64,000 nt of DNA from Clostridia bacterium (GTDB lineage Bacteria > Bacillota > Clostridia > Oscillospirales > UBA644): NCBI GenBank assembly GCA_017934975.1, contig JAGBIM010000019.1:1-64000 (forward strand), written 5' to 3'. The notes beneath the pieces were generated by a model. It ran no database searches. It saw nothing but the letters and a program-made list of their open reading frames with translations, and was not told where the DNA came from. Shown one piece after another: positions 7,243 through 15,157 of the stretch. Within the stretch, counting starts at the first letter, position 1. Each line of letters starts with the position of its first letter. The position numbers were made by a program, and so were the translations under genes.

Positions 7243-8865
7243 ATGAAAAAAGTCAAGGAAACCGGATTGGTCCTTACGGACGATACGGGGGAAATGGCCT
7301 ACCACGTGGAGGTTCGCAAAAGTTTCTGGAATAAGATCCGTCACGGCGCTTACGCGGTGATCTTTACCCTCCTTTTTATCGCCGTTATGATCGGTCTGAA
7401 CGTGTTTGCGGGGATGGCCGCCGCCCGTTTCGATCTGACGTGGGATCTGACGGAGGAGAAGGTCTTCACCGTCAGCGATACCACGCTGGATTATCTGGGC
7501 CGTCTGGAGGAAAACGTGGAGCTGATCATGCTCAACGGGGATTCCGAATATTGGCATTCTCTTTCCGTGTCCGACGATTCGGGTAGAACGGAAGATCGCG
7601 CCGCATTTTCTCTGAACCGTTATATCGTGGAAACGCTGGACCGCTACGACGAGGTCTCCGATCGGGTTACGGTTCATTACGTCAATCAACTTTACAACCC
7701 CGGATTTTTCAAGGAACGCAACAATCTGCCCGTTACCGACGATCTGGGGGACGATCCCGTCGTGATCGTTTATGCTCCCGACACGGGGCGGTATTTCTAC
7801 GTCCGCCGTTCTCTCTTCTCCGATCTGGACGTGCTGACCTTTGAGAGCAGTCTGAATTCGGGCATCCGCTATACCACCAATCCCAATATGCAAAAAATTG
7901 CGCTGATTTCGGGACACGGGGAAGACGAGCTGATGGGTTTTCAGATGGTGATGACCCGGGACGGCTATCAGGTGGACACGCTGGTTCTGCCCGACGTGTC
8001 GCAGATTCCTTCCGAATATCAGATGATTCTGATCTGCAACCCCACGCGGATGTATTCCGACAGCGATATTGAAAAGATTGATCGCTTCCTCAGCAACGAC
8101 GAGCTGCAGGGGAAGAGCATGATGGTTTTTGCCGATCTGGATTTCTGCGATCTGGAGGGGGATAGGCTGAAGCCCTATCTGGAAGAATGGGGAATCAAGC
8201 TGGAGGATACCTGCATTTACGACCCCGACAATACCCTGTCTCTTTCTCAAAGCGGACTGGGTACCTCCCGTCCCATGTACAAGGTGAATTATTCGGAAGA
8301 GGCCGCTCCCATGACGGGAACGCTGTCCTCCGGAAATTTCCATCTTCGCTTTGAATTGGGCAAGACCCGTCCTTTGACCAAGCTTTTTGAGGAACAGCAG
8401 AACATTGCCGTTTATTCTCTTTTGACCACCTTTGACACCTCCTTTGCACGGGATCAGGTTCCTTCCGGAACGGATCTTTCCTTCGTCAAGAAGACGCCCG
8501 ACGATGCGGCGGGACCCTTTGACGTGGGTTTGTTGGCCCTGCGTCATCGGTACGATAATCTGAGCGAATACGCCTCTTCCGTGGCGGTTTTCGGTTCGGA
8601 TTCCCTGGTAGACGATTATTTCGTCACCAATATGGCTTCCGATAACCAGGCAACCCAGGAATATCTGACCCAGTTGGTCTTTTTCATGACGGCCGAAAGT
8701 GACGACACCTACGAGCATATTCCCACCGTCAGCCTGCTTTCCGCGCCTCTGAAGATCGACTCCAACTCGCAGATCGTGACGGTCTGGGCAATCACCGCGG
8801 GGGCCATTCCCTTCCTCTTTGCGGCAATCGGCTTTATTATTTGGAGAATTCGGAAACACTTATGA
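7243..8865 (+). CDS. GldG-like auxiliary component of the ABC system
   Basis: The 540-residue protein has one membrane helix near residues 38-58 and one at the extreme C-terminus (FLFAAIGFIIWRI), with a large domain between them that resembles the extracytoplasmic GldG/ABC-transporter-associated domain. The text FDLTWDLTEEKVFTVSDTT follows the first helix, as in family members. An AGGAGGTGAGG ribosome site lies before the ATG. The stop overlaps the next start. It probably works with the ATPase and permease upstream in handling an envelope-located substrate; that role is inferred from context. Confidence 0.8.
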   Translation: MKKVKETGLVLTDDTGEMAYHVEVRKSFWNKIRHGAYAVIFTLLFIAVMIGLNVFAGMAAARFDLTWDLTEEKVFTVSDTTLDYLGRLEENVELIMLNGDSEYWHSLSVSDDSGRTEDRAAFSLNRYIVETLDRYDEVSDRVTVHYVNQLYNPGFFKERNNLPVTDDLGDDPVVIVYAPDTGRYFYVRRSLFSDLDVLTFESSLNSGIRYTTNPNMQKIALISGHGEDELMGFQMVMTRDGYQVDTLVLPDVSQIPSEYQMILICNPTRMYSDSDIEKIDRFLSNDELQGKSMMVFADLDFCDLEGDRLKPYLEEWGIKLEDTCIYDPDNTLSLSQSGLGTSRPMYKVNYSEEAAPMTGTLSSGNFHLRFELGKTRPLTKLFEEQQNIAVYSLLTTFDTSFARDQVPSGTDLSFVKKTPDDAAGPFDVGLLALRHRYDNLSEYASSVAVFGSDSLVDDYFVTNMASDNQATQEYLTQLVFFMTAESDDTYEHIPTVSLLSAPLKIDSNSQIVTVWAITAGAIPFLFAAIGFIIWRIRKHL

Positions 8866-10355
8866 TGAAACGACTTATTTTGTTGGGATTTGCCCTTCTT
8901 GCAGGGGTGCTTCTGATCTTCGGAATTCTGTGGATTTCCGACGTGGAACTGATGGAGCAGCCCCCCGAAGACACCCTGGATTTCGGATTTACCGTCAACG
9001 ACGAGAATATCCGCATCTTCCGCTTTTCCCCCAAGAATATCGACTATATGGAGATTGAGAACGCACATCAGACCTATCGGGTGCGGATGGTCGATTCCAA
9101 GGTTCAGATCGTTGGATTTGAATCGGTTCCCCTGCTGACGGCCTCTGCTGCGGGGTTGTTTAACAGCGGCGAGACCCTGCGGTTGGATACCAAGATCCGG
9201 GAAAACTGCGAGGATATGGCGGAATTCGGACTGGAAGATCCTCAGGCCACCGTGACCATTCTGTCTCATACGGGCTCCGTTGCCAAGTTCCACATCGGGG
9301 ATATGACTCCCAACCACGATTATTACTATATGTGCGTGGACGGGGAACGAACGGTTTATATTCTGGACACCCTCTTCGCGGAGCGTTATCTGAAGTCCGT
9401 GGTGGATTACTGCGATCTGAAGATTTATAAAACCTTCGTTCCTTACGAGGACTTCACCGCCCTCTCCATTACCTCTCCCGCAGGGGAATATTCCTTCCGT
9501 ATTGCTACGGACGCGGAACGGGAAAGCGGCGTTTATTTCGGCGGCATTGCCATGGACAAGCCCTTCCATTGGGGGGCCGACGCGGAAGTGATCGAAGCCA
9601 TCATGAAGACCATGGTGGGGCTGAGTGCCGATTCCGCCGTTGCTCTCGGCGTGTCCGACGGGGACCTTGCGCAATACGGTCTGGACGCGGCGTCCCGTAC
9701 CGAAGTCAAACTTTCGGTTTACGCCGACGCAAACCCCACCATGTACAACAATCAGACGAATCCCTTCTACGATTCCACGAAGCCTACGGGAAAGTATACG
9801 GATTTCTCCGTGACCTACCGTCTGGGAAAGGTGGTGGACAATCAGGTTTACGTGATGTTTGAAGATCGGGACGTGGTATATACCATGCCCAAGGATACCT
9901 TCTCCTGGTTGGAAAAGAGACCCTATCAGTTCTGCAACCATATGCTGTTCGGAGAGTATATTTCCAAGCTCTCTGCGCTGGAAATCTCTACGCCCGAGGA
10001 CACCTGGACTTTTACGTTGAAAAACGCCGATTCCAACGATAAAGAAGAACTGATCGTCCATTGCGGAAGCGTTTCGGTCAACGGAAAGCAGTTCCGCGCC
10101 TTCTACGCAAATCTGATGAGCATTTATCCCTCGGGGGAGGCTACCATGCCCGAAGGAAATCCCGAGGCAGCTCTGGAGATCCGCTATCTGCGGTCCAACG
10201 GTACGGAGGAAGTGGTTCGGTTCTACAAAATCGACGCCCGCAACTATGCGGCGGAGACGGGCGGCAGCGTCTTTTTGAGCGTCCGCGTCACGGAGCTGGA
10301 CAAGGTTCTGAACGATATTCAGAAGCTTCTGAAGGGACAGACCATTCTTTCCTGA
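8862..10355 (+). CDS. DUF4340-like membrane-anchored protein
   Basis: The 497-residue protein has an N-terminal anchor (RLILLGFALLAGVLLIFGILW) and a long extracytoplasmic region with two or three repeats of a beta-rich module, including EFGLEDPQATVTI and QYGLDAASRTEVKLSV. The phrase YGLdxPxxxv is typical of DUF4340 domains, which accompany GldFG-type transporters. ATG 8862 overlaps the previous stop; TTGGAGAATT upstream supplies a ribosome site and argues against an upstream TTG at 8841. Function is unknown, but co-occurrence with the ABC set is the expected arrangement. Confidence 0.75.
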   Translation: MMKRLILLGFALLAGVLLIFGILWISDVELMEQPPEDTLDFGFTVNDENIRIFRFSPKNIDYMEIENAHQTYRVRMVDSKVQIVGFESVPLLTASAAGLFNSGETLRLDTKIRENCEDMAEFGLEDPQATVTILSHTGSVAKFHIGDMTPNHDYYYMCVDGERTVYILDTLFAERYLKSVVDYCDLKIYKTFVPYEDFTALSITSPAGEYSFRIATDAERESGVYFGGIAMDKPFHWGADAEVIEAIMKTMVGLSADSAVALGVSDGDLAQYGLDAASRTEVKLSVYADANPTMYNNQTNPFYDSTKPTGKYTDFSVTYRLGKVVDNQVYVMFEDRDVVYTMPKDTFSWLEKRPYQFCNHMLFGEYISKLSALEISTPEDTWTFTLKNADSNDKEELIVHCGSVSVNGKQFRAFYANLMSIYPSGEATMPEGNPEAALEIRYLRSNGTEEVVRFYKIDARNYAAETGGSVFLSVRVTELDKVLNDIQKLLKGQTILS

Positions 10356-10370
10356 TTGCAAAGCAAAATA

Positions 10371-10403
10371 AAAATTCCTCGGATTTCTCCGAGGAATTTT
10401 TTT
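10371..10403. terminator. Bidirectional terminator
   Basis: AAAATTCCTCGG (10371-10382) pairs with CCGAGGAATTTT (10389-10400) and is flanked by T on one side and A on the other. It sits between the convergent ends of the DUF4340 gene (+) and thrS (-) and can serve both. Confidence 0.85.
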
Positions 10404-10412
10404 GCCGTTTTT

Positions 10413-12215
10413 TTACTTTTTCAGTTTGTTTCCGACCACGTCGGCCAGGATTTCCTTGAACGCATCCAAGGTGATGGCGCCCAAATCCTCGCCCGATCTG
10501 TGACGGACGGAAATCGTGCCGTTTTCCATATCCTTGTCGCCCAGAATGACCATATAAGGCGTCTTTTCCATCTGTGCGGAACGGATCTTGTATTTCAGCG
10601 TGTTCTGGCTATCGTCCACGGAGACCCGGTATCCCAGAGCGGTCAGTTCCTTGCAGACCGTTGCGGCGTAATCGTTGGCACGGTCGGTGATGGTCAGAAT
10701 GCGAACCTGCTCGGGAGCCATCCAGGTGGGGAGAGCGCCGGCATATTTTTCGATCAGATACGCAAGCGTTCTTTCGTAGCATCCCAGGCTGGTGCGGTGA
10801 ATGATGTAAGGACGCTTTTTTTGGCCGTCCGCATCGGTGTATTCCATGCCAAACTGTTCTGCAAGAAGCTGGTCAACCTGAATGGTAACAATGGTGTCTT
10901 CCTTGCCGAACACGTTCTTATACTGAATGTCAAGCTTGGGTCCGTAGAAGGCGGCCTCGTCGATGCCGATGGAGTATTCCACATTCAGATCGTCGAGGAT
11001 CTTGCCCATGATGCTTTGCGCTTCTTCCCACTGCTCGGGGGTGCCGATGTATTTTGTGCCGGCTTTTGCGGGATCCCATTGAGAGAAGCGGAAGGTGCAA
11101 TCCTCCAGCATGCCAACGGTTTCCAGACAATATTTTGCCAGCTCCAGGCAGCCCTTGAATTCTTCTTCCAGCTGATCGGGACGGAGCATAAGATGCCCTT
11201 CGGAAATGGTGAACTGACGGACGCGGATCAGACCGTGCATTTCCCCCGAATCCTCGTTGCGGAAGAGGGTAGAGGTCTCACCCAAGCGCATGGGCAGATC
11301 TCGGTAACTGCGGGCGCGGCTCAAATAGGCCTGATACTGGAAGGGGCAGGTCATGGGACGCAGCGCAAAGCATTCCTTGCTTTCGTCGTTGGGGTCGCCC
11401 AAAACAAACATGCCGTCCAGATAATGATCCCAGTGGCCGGAGATCTTATAAAGATCACTCTTTGCCATCAAAGGAGTCTTGGTCAGCAAATATCCACGCT
11501 TCTGTTCCTCGTCCTCAATCCAGCGCTGCAGGGTCTGGATTACACGAGCGCCCTTGGGAAGCAAAATGGGCAATCCTTGTCCGATTTCATCCACGGTGGT
11601 GAAGTATTCCAGCTCGCGGCCCAGTTTGTTGTGGTCCCGCTTTTCCGCTTCTTCCGTCTGCTTGACGTATTCGTCCAGCTCGACCTGGTTGGGGAAGGCG
11701 ATGCCGTTGATGCGGGTGAGCATCTTGTTGGCCTTATCGCCCTTCCAGTAAGCACCCGACTGCTGGGTCAGCTTGAAGGCCTTCACGCCCTTGGTGTAGG
11801 TCAGATGGGGCCCGATGCACATGTCGATATAGTCTCCCTGCTGATAGACGGAGATGGTTGCATCTTCGGCCAGATCGCCGATGTGCTCTTCTTTGTATTT
11901 TTCGCCCCGCTCCTGCATGAGCTTCACGGCCTCTTCCCGGGAAAGGGTAAAGGTCTTGATGGGGAGATTTTCCTTGGTGATTTTTTTCATTTCCGCTTCG
12001 ATGCGGGGCAGATCCTCGTCGGTGAGCTTTACGTCACCCAAATCCACGTCGTAATAAAATCCCTTTTCCGTGGCGGGGCCGTAGGCAAAGTCCGCGTGGG
12101 GCCAGAGACGCTGGATAGCCTGGGCCATAATGTGCGCCGCCGTGTGGCGAATCACATGGAGCTGTTCCTCTTCGGGACACTCGGCAACGTGGCCGTCGTT
12201 GTACAGTACTTTCAT
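10413..12215 (-). CDS. thrS: Threonyl-tRNA synthetase lacking the TGS domain
   Basis: This enzyme charges tRNA-Thr. The 600-residue protein begins almost directly with the N2 editing domain: residue 1 is only about 20 residues before HVIRHTAAHIMAQ. The N-terminal TGS domain (about 60 residues in most bacteria) is absent. The catalytic core is complete, with FRNEDSGEMHGLIRVRQF, RPMTCPFQYQAY and SLGCYERTLAYLIEKYAG, followed by the anticodon-binding domain. The start at 12215 has an AAAGGAAG site, and the T-box terminator ends only about 40 bp upstream, so no TGS exon-like extension has been missed. Expression is under a T-box leader. Confidence 0.95.
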   Translation of the reverse strand: MKVLYNDGHVAECPEEEQLHVIRHTAAHIMAQAIQRLWPHADFAYGPATEKGFYYDVDLGDVKLTDEDLPRIEAEMKKITKENLPIKTFTLSREEAVKLMQERGEKYKEEHIGDLAEDATISVYQQGDYIDMCIGPHLTYTKGVKAFKLTQQSGAYWKGDKANKMLTRINGIAFPNQVELDEYVKQTEEAEKRDHNKLGRELEYFTTVDEIGQGLPILLPKGARVIQTLQRWIEDEEQKRGYLLTKTPLMAKSDLYKISGHWDHYLDGMFVLGDPNDESKECFALRPMTCPFQYQAYLSRARSYRDLPMRLGETSTLFRNEDSGEMHGLIRVRQFTISEGHLMLRPDQLEEEFKGCLELAKYCLETVGMLEDCTFRFSQWDPAKAGTKYIGTPEQWEEAQSIMGKILDDLNVEYSIGIDEAAFYGPKLDIQYKNVFGKEDTIVTIQVDQLLAEQFGMEYTDADGQKKRPYIIHRTSLGCYERTLAYLIEKYAGALPTWMAPEQVRILTITDRANDYAATVCKELTALGYRVSVDDSQNTLKYKIRSAQMEKTPYMVILGDKDMENGTISVRHRSGEDLGAITLDAFKEILADVVGNKLKK

Positions 12216-12249
12216 GATATTTTCTTCCTTTCGGTGATATTACGAAATA

Positions 12250-12485
12250 AAAAACACCCTTAACGCATTTCTGCCTTAAGGGTGCAATAAATACACGGTT
12301 CCACCTTAACGTTTCACTCATTGTCTCTTTTACGCAGAGGTACGGCATCCCTTACTGGTTTCCGTTGGGGGATGCGGCTCGGGAGTGGTCTTCACACGGA
12401 CCCTTGCATAAAGAACTCACAGCAAACGTTCTTCTCTCTGAATGTTCGGGTAGGGCTACTCTCTCCGTCAACGCCTTTGGATTAC
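12250..12485 (-). promoter_or_regulatory. T-box riboswitch leader of thrS
   Basis: Reading the minus strand, the leader contains the conserved T-box core AAGGTGGAACCGTG (12294-12307) that pairs with the uncharged tRNA acceptor end. It is followed by an intrinsic terminator: CACCCTTAA with TTAAGGGTG (12255-12263 and 12276-12284) and a T-run. Upstream are AGAGAG/GAGAGA words and a GAAGACCAC segment in which ACC (12387-12389) would be a threonine specifier codon. The threonine assignment rests on this codon plus the downstream thrS. Confidence 0.9.
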
Positions 12486-12491
12486 TTTATT

Positions 12492-12520
12492 ATAATAGCA
12501 CACTTTTTTCAATTTGTCAA
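12492..12520 (-). promoter_or_regulatory. Promoter of thrS
   Basis: On the minus strand TTGACA (12515-12520) and TATTAT (12492-12497) are separated by 17 nt. The predicted start is near 12485, at the 5' end of the T-box leader. Confidence 0.8.
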
Positions 12521-12523
12521 GTG

Positions 12524-13369
12524 TTATTTTTCGTCAATGCCCAAAAAACGCATCAGATTGTCCTGATAAACCTTCTGACGGGATTCCGCACTGACGTTCA
12601 GACCGTCCATGGCGGCGCCGTCCAGATCCAGCCACTTTTTCGCGTATTTGGGATTATAGTGATCTGCCGAGCAATCGGTGCCGAACATCAGATGATCGTC
12701 AATGCCCCAGCTCATGCCGTAGATTTTTTCCATCAGATCCTTGCGGTAGGGCTCCTGGGGACCTGCGGTCAGATCCAAAAACATTTCGGGGGCTTCTTCC
12801 TTGGGCAGGGCGGGGGCAAACTTGAATTCCCCGTACAGGGCCAGACATTCGTCGGTCCAGGGCCATCCGCAATGCCCCATGGAGAATTTCAGATTCTTCA
12901 CCGTCAAAAGATATTCCCAGTTCAAGGGACGGTTATATTGCGACGCCACCTGATTGTCGAACAGAATCCCCGAATGGAAGAGAACGGGCTTGTTTAATTC
13001 CGCGCTCTTGCGCAATAACCGCATGCATTTTTCTTCATATACGTAGAAATTGTTGCAGATGATCTTGAATCCCATAACCCCTGCGGCTACGGCCTGTTCC
13101 ATCTTTTCCGGGATGTTTTCTTCGTCGGGATGGATCCAGAGAATGGGGAAGAGGCGATGGGTATATCCTTCCGTCCAGCCCCGCAGCTCTTCCATGCGTG
13201 CTTCAAAGGAGGAGCCCAATACGGGATGTTCTTCCTTGGGGGGATTGGAGAAAATGCATCCGCCGTAGATCCCTGCCTGTGCCATGTTGGCCAGAATGGC
13301 TTCCGGGTCGGGCTTTTCCATGTATTTGGTTCTCGCCCAGGAATGAATATGCATATCGTAAATTTTCAT
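12524..13369 (-). CDS. Amidohydrolase_2-like metal-dependent hydrolase
   Basis: The 281-residue protein has TIM-barrel amidohydrolase signs: an N-terminal MHIH metal motif (residues 6-9), an LFHSGILF strand-loop with a histidine, an MGHCGWPW segment with another, and a C-terminal FGTDCSADH that supplies the last aspartate ligand. Length is typical of the Amidohydrolase_2 group (decarboxylase/hydrolase). The substrate cannot be told from sequence. A GGAGGAT ribosome site and a dedicated promoter precede it, so it is likely a single-gene unit ending just before the thrS promoter. Confidence 0.75.
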   Translation of the reverse strand: MKIYDMHIHSWARTKYMEKPDPEAILANMAQAGIYGGCIFSNPPKEEHPVLGSSFEARMEELRGWTEGYTHRLFPILWIHPDEENIPEKMEQAVAAGVMGFKIICNNFYVYEEKCMRLLRKSAELNKPVLFHSGILFDNQVASQYNRPLNWEYLLTVKNLKFSMGHCGWPWTDECLALYGEFKFAPALPKEEAPEMFLDLTAGPQEPYRKDLMEKIYGMSWGIDDHLMFGTDCSADHYNPKYAKKWLDLDGAAMDGLNVSAESRQKVYQDNLMRFLGIDEK

Positions 13370-13398
13370 AGAAGGATCCTCCGAGAGGTCTTTTTTCC

Positions 13399-13427
13399 AT
13401 TATAACGCATTTTCGGCGAAAAATCAA
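13399..13427 (-). promoter_or_regulatory. Promoter of the amidohydrolase gene
   Basis: On the minus strand TTGATT (13422-13427) and TATAAT (13399-13404) lie 17 nt apart, about 30 nt before the start codon. Confidence 0.7.
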
Positions 13428-13463
13428 GAGGAAAAGAGATATTTTTTCTTCGTTTTCGGACAA

Positions 13464-13492
13464 AAAAGAGGACTCACCGTGTGGCGAGTCCT
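13464..13492 (-). terminator. Terminator of the 13498-13932 gene
   Basis: On the minus strand GGACTCGCC pairs with GGTGAGTCC, followed by TCTTTTTT. It begins 6 bp after the stop codon. Confidence 0.85.
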
Positions 13493-13497
13493 TGCGG

Positions 13498-13932
13498 TTA
13501 CAGATACTGTCGGATGTCCACCGCCAGCTTTTCTTCCAGATTGATCAGCCGCTTGGTGATGTCCTTGGCCTTTTCGTCTGCCGCCTCGTATTCGTTCAGG
13601 TAGCGGTTGAGGGACTTGACTCCCATGTTGCATCCGTCGGTGATCAGATCGGCCACCGTCTCGTCGGAGCCGTCGATGGAAAGCTTGACGTTGGTTTTGA
13701 TCCACGACATTCCCTTTGCCATGGGGTTCGGCTCCTTGCCCTGATCGTGGAAACGGTGCAGAGCCGCCTGGATTTCATCGTTGAGCTTGATGTGCTCGTT
13801 GCGGCATTGGGTCAGATATTGCTTCAGTTCCTTGGAATGCACCGCGTCCATCACGTCGTCGATGGAGGAGACGCCCATTTTGACCCCCGCGTCACATTCT
13901 CGCAGCAGTTTTACGGTATCCTGTTCGATCAT
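13498..13932 (-). CDS. Small helical protein of unknown function
   Basis: The 144-residue soluble protein is predicted to be nearly all helix. Heptad-like stretches such as IDDVMDAVHSKELKQYLTQCRNEHIKLNDEIQAALHRF suggest a four-helix bundle of the kind seen in ferritin-like or DUF2383-like proteins. No clear E-x-x-H iron motif set is present, so an iron function is not claimed. It has a good AAAGGAAG ribosome site and its own strong terminator. I do not recognise the family with confidence. Confidence 0.65.
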   Translation of the reverse strand: MIEQDTVKLLRECDAGVKMGVSSIDDVMDAVHSKELKQYLTQCRNEHIKLNDEIQAALHRFHDQGKEPNPMAKGMSWIKTNVKLSIDGSDETVADLITDGCNMGVKSLNRYLNEYEAADEKAKDITKRLINLEEKLAVDIRQYL

Positions 13933-14025
13933 GTTTTGTTCTTCCTTTCTATCGTAGGTAAGAACAGTATGGACGGATTTTTTGGAAAAATTCGTAGAAC
14001 ATATGCTGTTGGGTGGATTTTATGG

Positions 14026-14057
14026 AAAAAAGCACTTGCATTTGCAAGTGCTTTTTT
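14026..14057 (-). terminator. Terminator of the tRNA cluster
   Basis: A perfect 15-bp stem, 14026-14040 with 14043-14057, has a 2-nt gap at the centre and flanking A/T runs. It lies 2 bp beyond the 3' end of tRNA-His on the minus strand. Confidence 0.9.
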
Positions 14058-14059
14058 CA

Positions 14060-14137
<78 letters not shown>

Positions 14138-14164
14138 ATATATTTTATTGTTTCGTAAACTGGA

Positions 14165-14241
14165 TGGTGCATCCGGAGGGACTCGAACCCCCGACCTATT
14201 GCTTAGAAGGCAATTGCTCTATCCAGTTGAGCTACGGATGC
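14165..14241 (-). tRNA. tRNA-Arg (TCT)
   Basis: The acceptor stem GCATCCG/CGGATGC is perfect. The anticodon stem ATTGC/GCAAT encloses CTTCTAA, giving anticodon TCT (reads AGA/AGG). The T-loop TTCGAGT and CCA end are encoded. Confidence 0.96.
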
Positions 14242-14246
14242 GAGTT

Positions 14247-14320
14247 TGGAGCGGATGACGAGAATCGAACTCGCACGACCAGCTTGGGAAGCTGGGGTTC
14301 TACCACTAAACTACACCCGC
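14247..14320 (-). tRNA. tRNA-Gly (CCC)
   Basis: The acceptor GCGGGTG/CATCCGC holds one G-T wobble. The anticodon stem CCAGC/GCTGG encloses TTCCCAA, giving anticodon CCC (reads GGG). The CCA end is encoded. The three tRNAs share the promoter at 14340-14368. Confidence 0.95.
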
Positions 14321-14339
14321 AAAGCAATTCAGCCTAACT

Positions 14340-14368
14340 ATTATATCACAAATGCCCTCTGTTTTCAA
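14340..14368 (-). promoter_or_regulatory. Promoter of the tRNA-Gly/Arg/His operon
   Basis: On the minus strand TTGAAA (14363-14368), a 17-nt spacer and TATAAT (14340-14345) precede tRNA-Gly by about 20 bp. The promoter overlaps a small GCCCTCT/AGAGGGC hairpin (14354-14374) that may end the upstream gene. Confidence 0.75.
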
Positions 14369-14405
14369 GAGGGCAAACGGGAATTTTTTGTGACAAATTG
14401 CAGGG

Positions 14406-15146
14406 TTACGTCCGCATTTCCGTGAGAAAGGCCCGATAGCGGCGGGGGAGGAAGGAATCCTGCAGTTTTCGGTTTTCTCGGGCGGCGATGGAAACCGAGC
14501 GGAAATATTCCTTCCAGAGGGACTGAAAAACCTGCTCCGGTTCGGAGGGGGTGAGGGAAATTTTTTCGTCTGAGGCCAGCACCTTCCATTCCTCCCCGTT
14601 GTAAATTCCGTAAAGATTCCGCTTCACGTCCCGAATCAAAAAGGGCTGATCGGAAAAGCGGTGGGTGAAATGGGGCATGAGAAAGGGGAGAATGTTGTTG
14701 TCGGGGGCAAATTCCGCGCAGTATAACCCTTCCTTGCTCTGCGCAAAGCGCAAAAAGCCCAGCATGTGGTAAATTTCCAGCGTCACGCGGGCGGTCATAT
14801 CACAAAAATCCATCACGTTGGGGTCTTGATAGCGTTTTTGCACTTCCGCTCCGTATTTGAACACCGAAAGGATCCAATAAAGCATTTTTCGGTTCCGCTC
14901 CGGGTCACAGGAGGCGTAGGCGTAGCCCAGATGATGGAGTCCGTCCATGCCCAACCGTGCGTAGATTCCCCGTTCCACCCGCAGGGACTTTGCCTCGTCG
15001 GGGCGAAGGGTGACGATTTGAGCCAGCAAAGGAGGCTCGCAGAGTTGTCCGTCGGTCATCAGGTCGGGGATGGATTTGGTGCGGTAGGCCTCAAAAACCG
15101 CCGTCAGAAAGCCGTCCAGGCCGCCGCTGTATTGATAGATCAGCAT
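14406..15146 (-). CDS. TIGR03915/DUF4130-type DNA repair partner protein
   Basis: The 246-residue protein opens with YQYSGGLDGFLTAVFEAY, and contains LRVERGIYARLGMDGLHHLGYAYASCD and YHMLGFLRF...GLYCAEFAPDNNILPFLMPHFTHRFSDQPFLIRD segments that I recall from the TIGR03915 (SAM-free, DUF4130) family. That family is nearly always beside a TIGR03916 radical SAM protein and is described as a putative DNA metabolism pair. The gene follows its partner after 11 bp. Its biochemical role is unknown. The predicted LexA boxes upstream of the pair support a link to DNA damage. Confidence 0.82.
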   Translation of the reverse strand: MLIYQYSGGLDGFLTAVFEAYRTKSIPDLMTDGQLCEPPLLAQIVTLRPDEAKSLRVERGIYARLGMDGLHHLGYAYASCDPERNRKMLYWILSVFKYGAEVQKRYQDPNVMDFCDMTARVTLEIYHMLGFLRFAQSKEGLYCAEFAPDNNILPFLMPHFTHRFSDQPFLIRDVKRNLYGIYNGEEWKVLASDEKISLTPSEPEQVFQSLWKEYFRSVSIAARENRKLQDSFLPRRYRAFLTEMRT

Positions 15147-15157
15147 AAATTATCCTT

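Noticed and set aside
10356-12263. 635-codon ORF opposite thrS
   Set aside because: It is the mirror frame of thrS and crosses the terminator; no start signal or protein motif is present.
14352-14374. Strong terminator after the DUF4130 gene
   Set aside because: GCCCTCT/AGAGGGC is short, followed by ATTTGTG rather than a T-run, and overlaps the tRNA promoter, so it was not listed separately.
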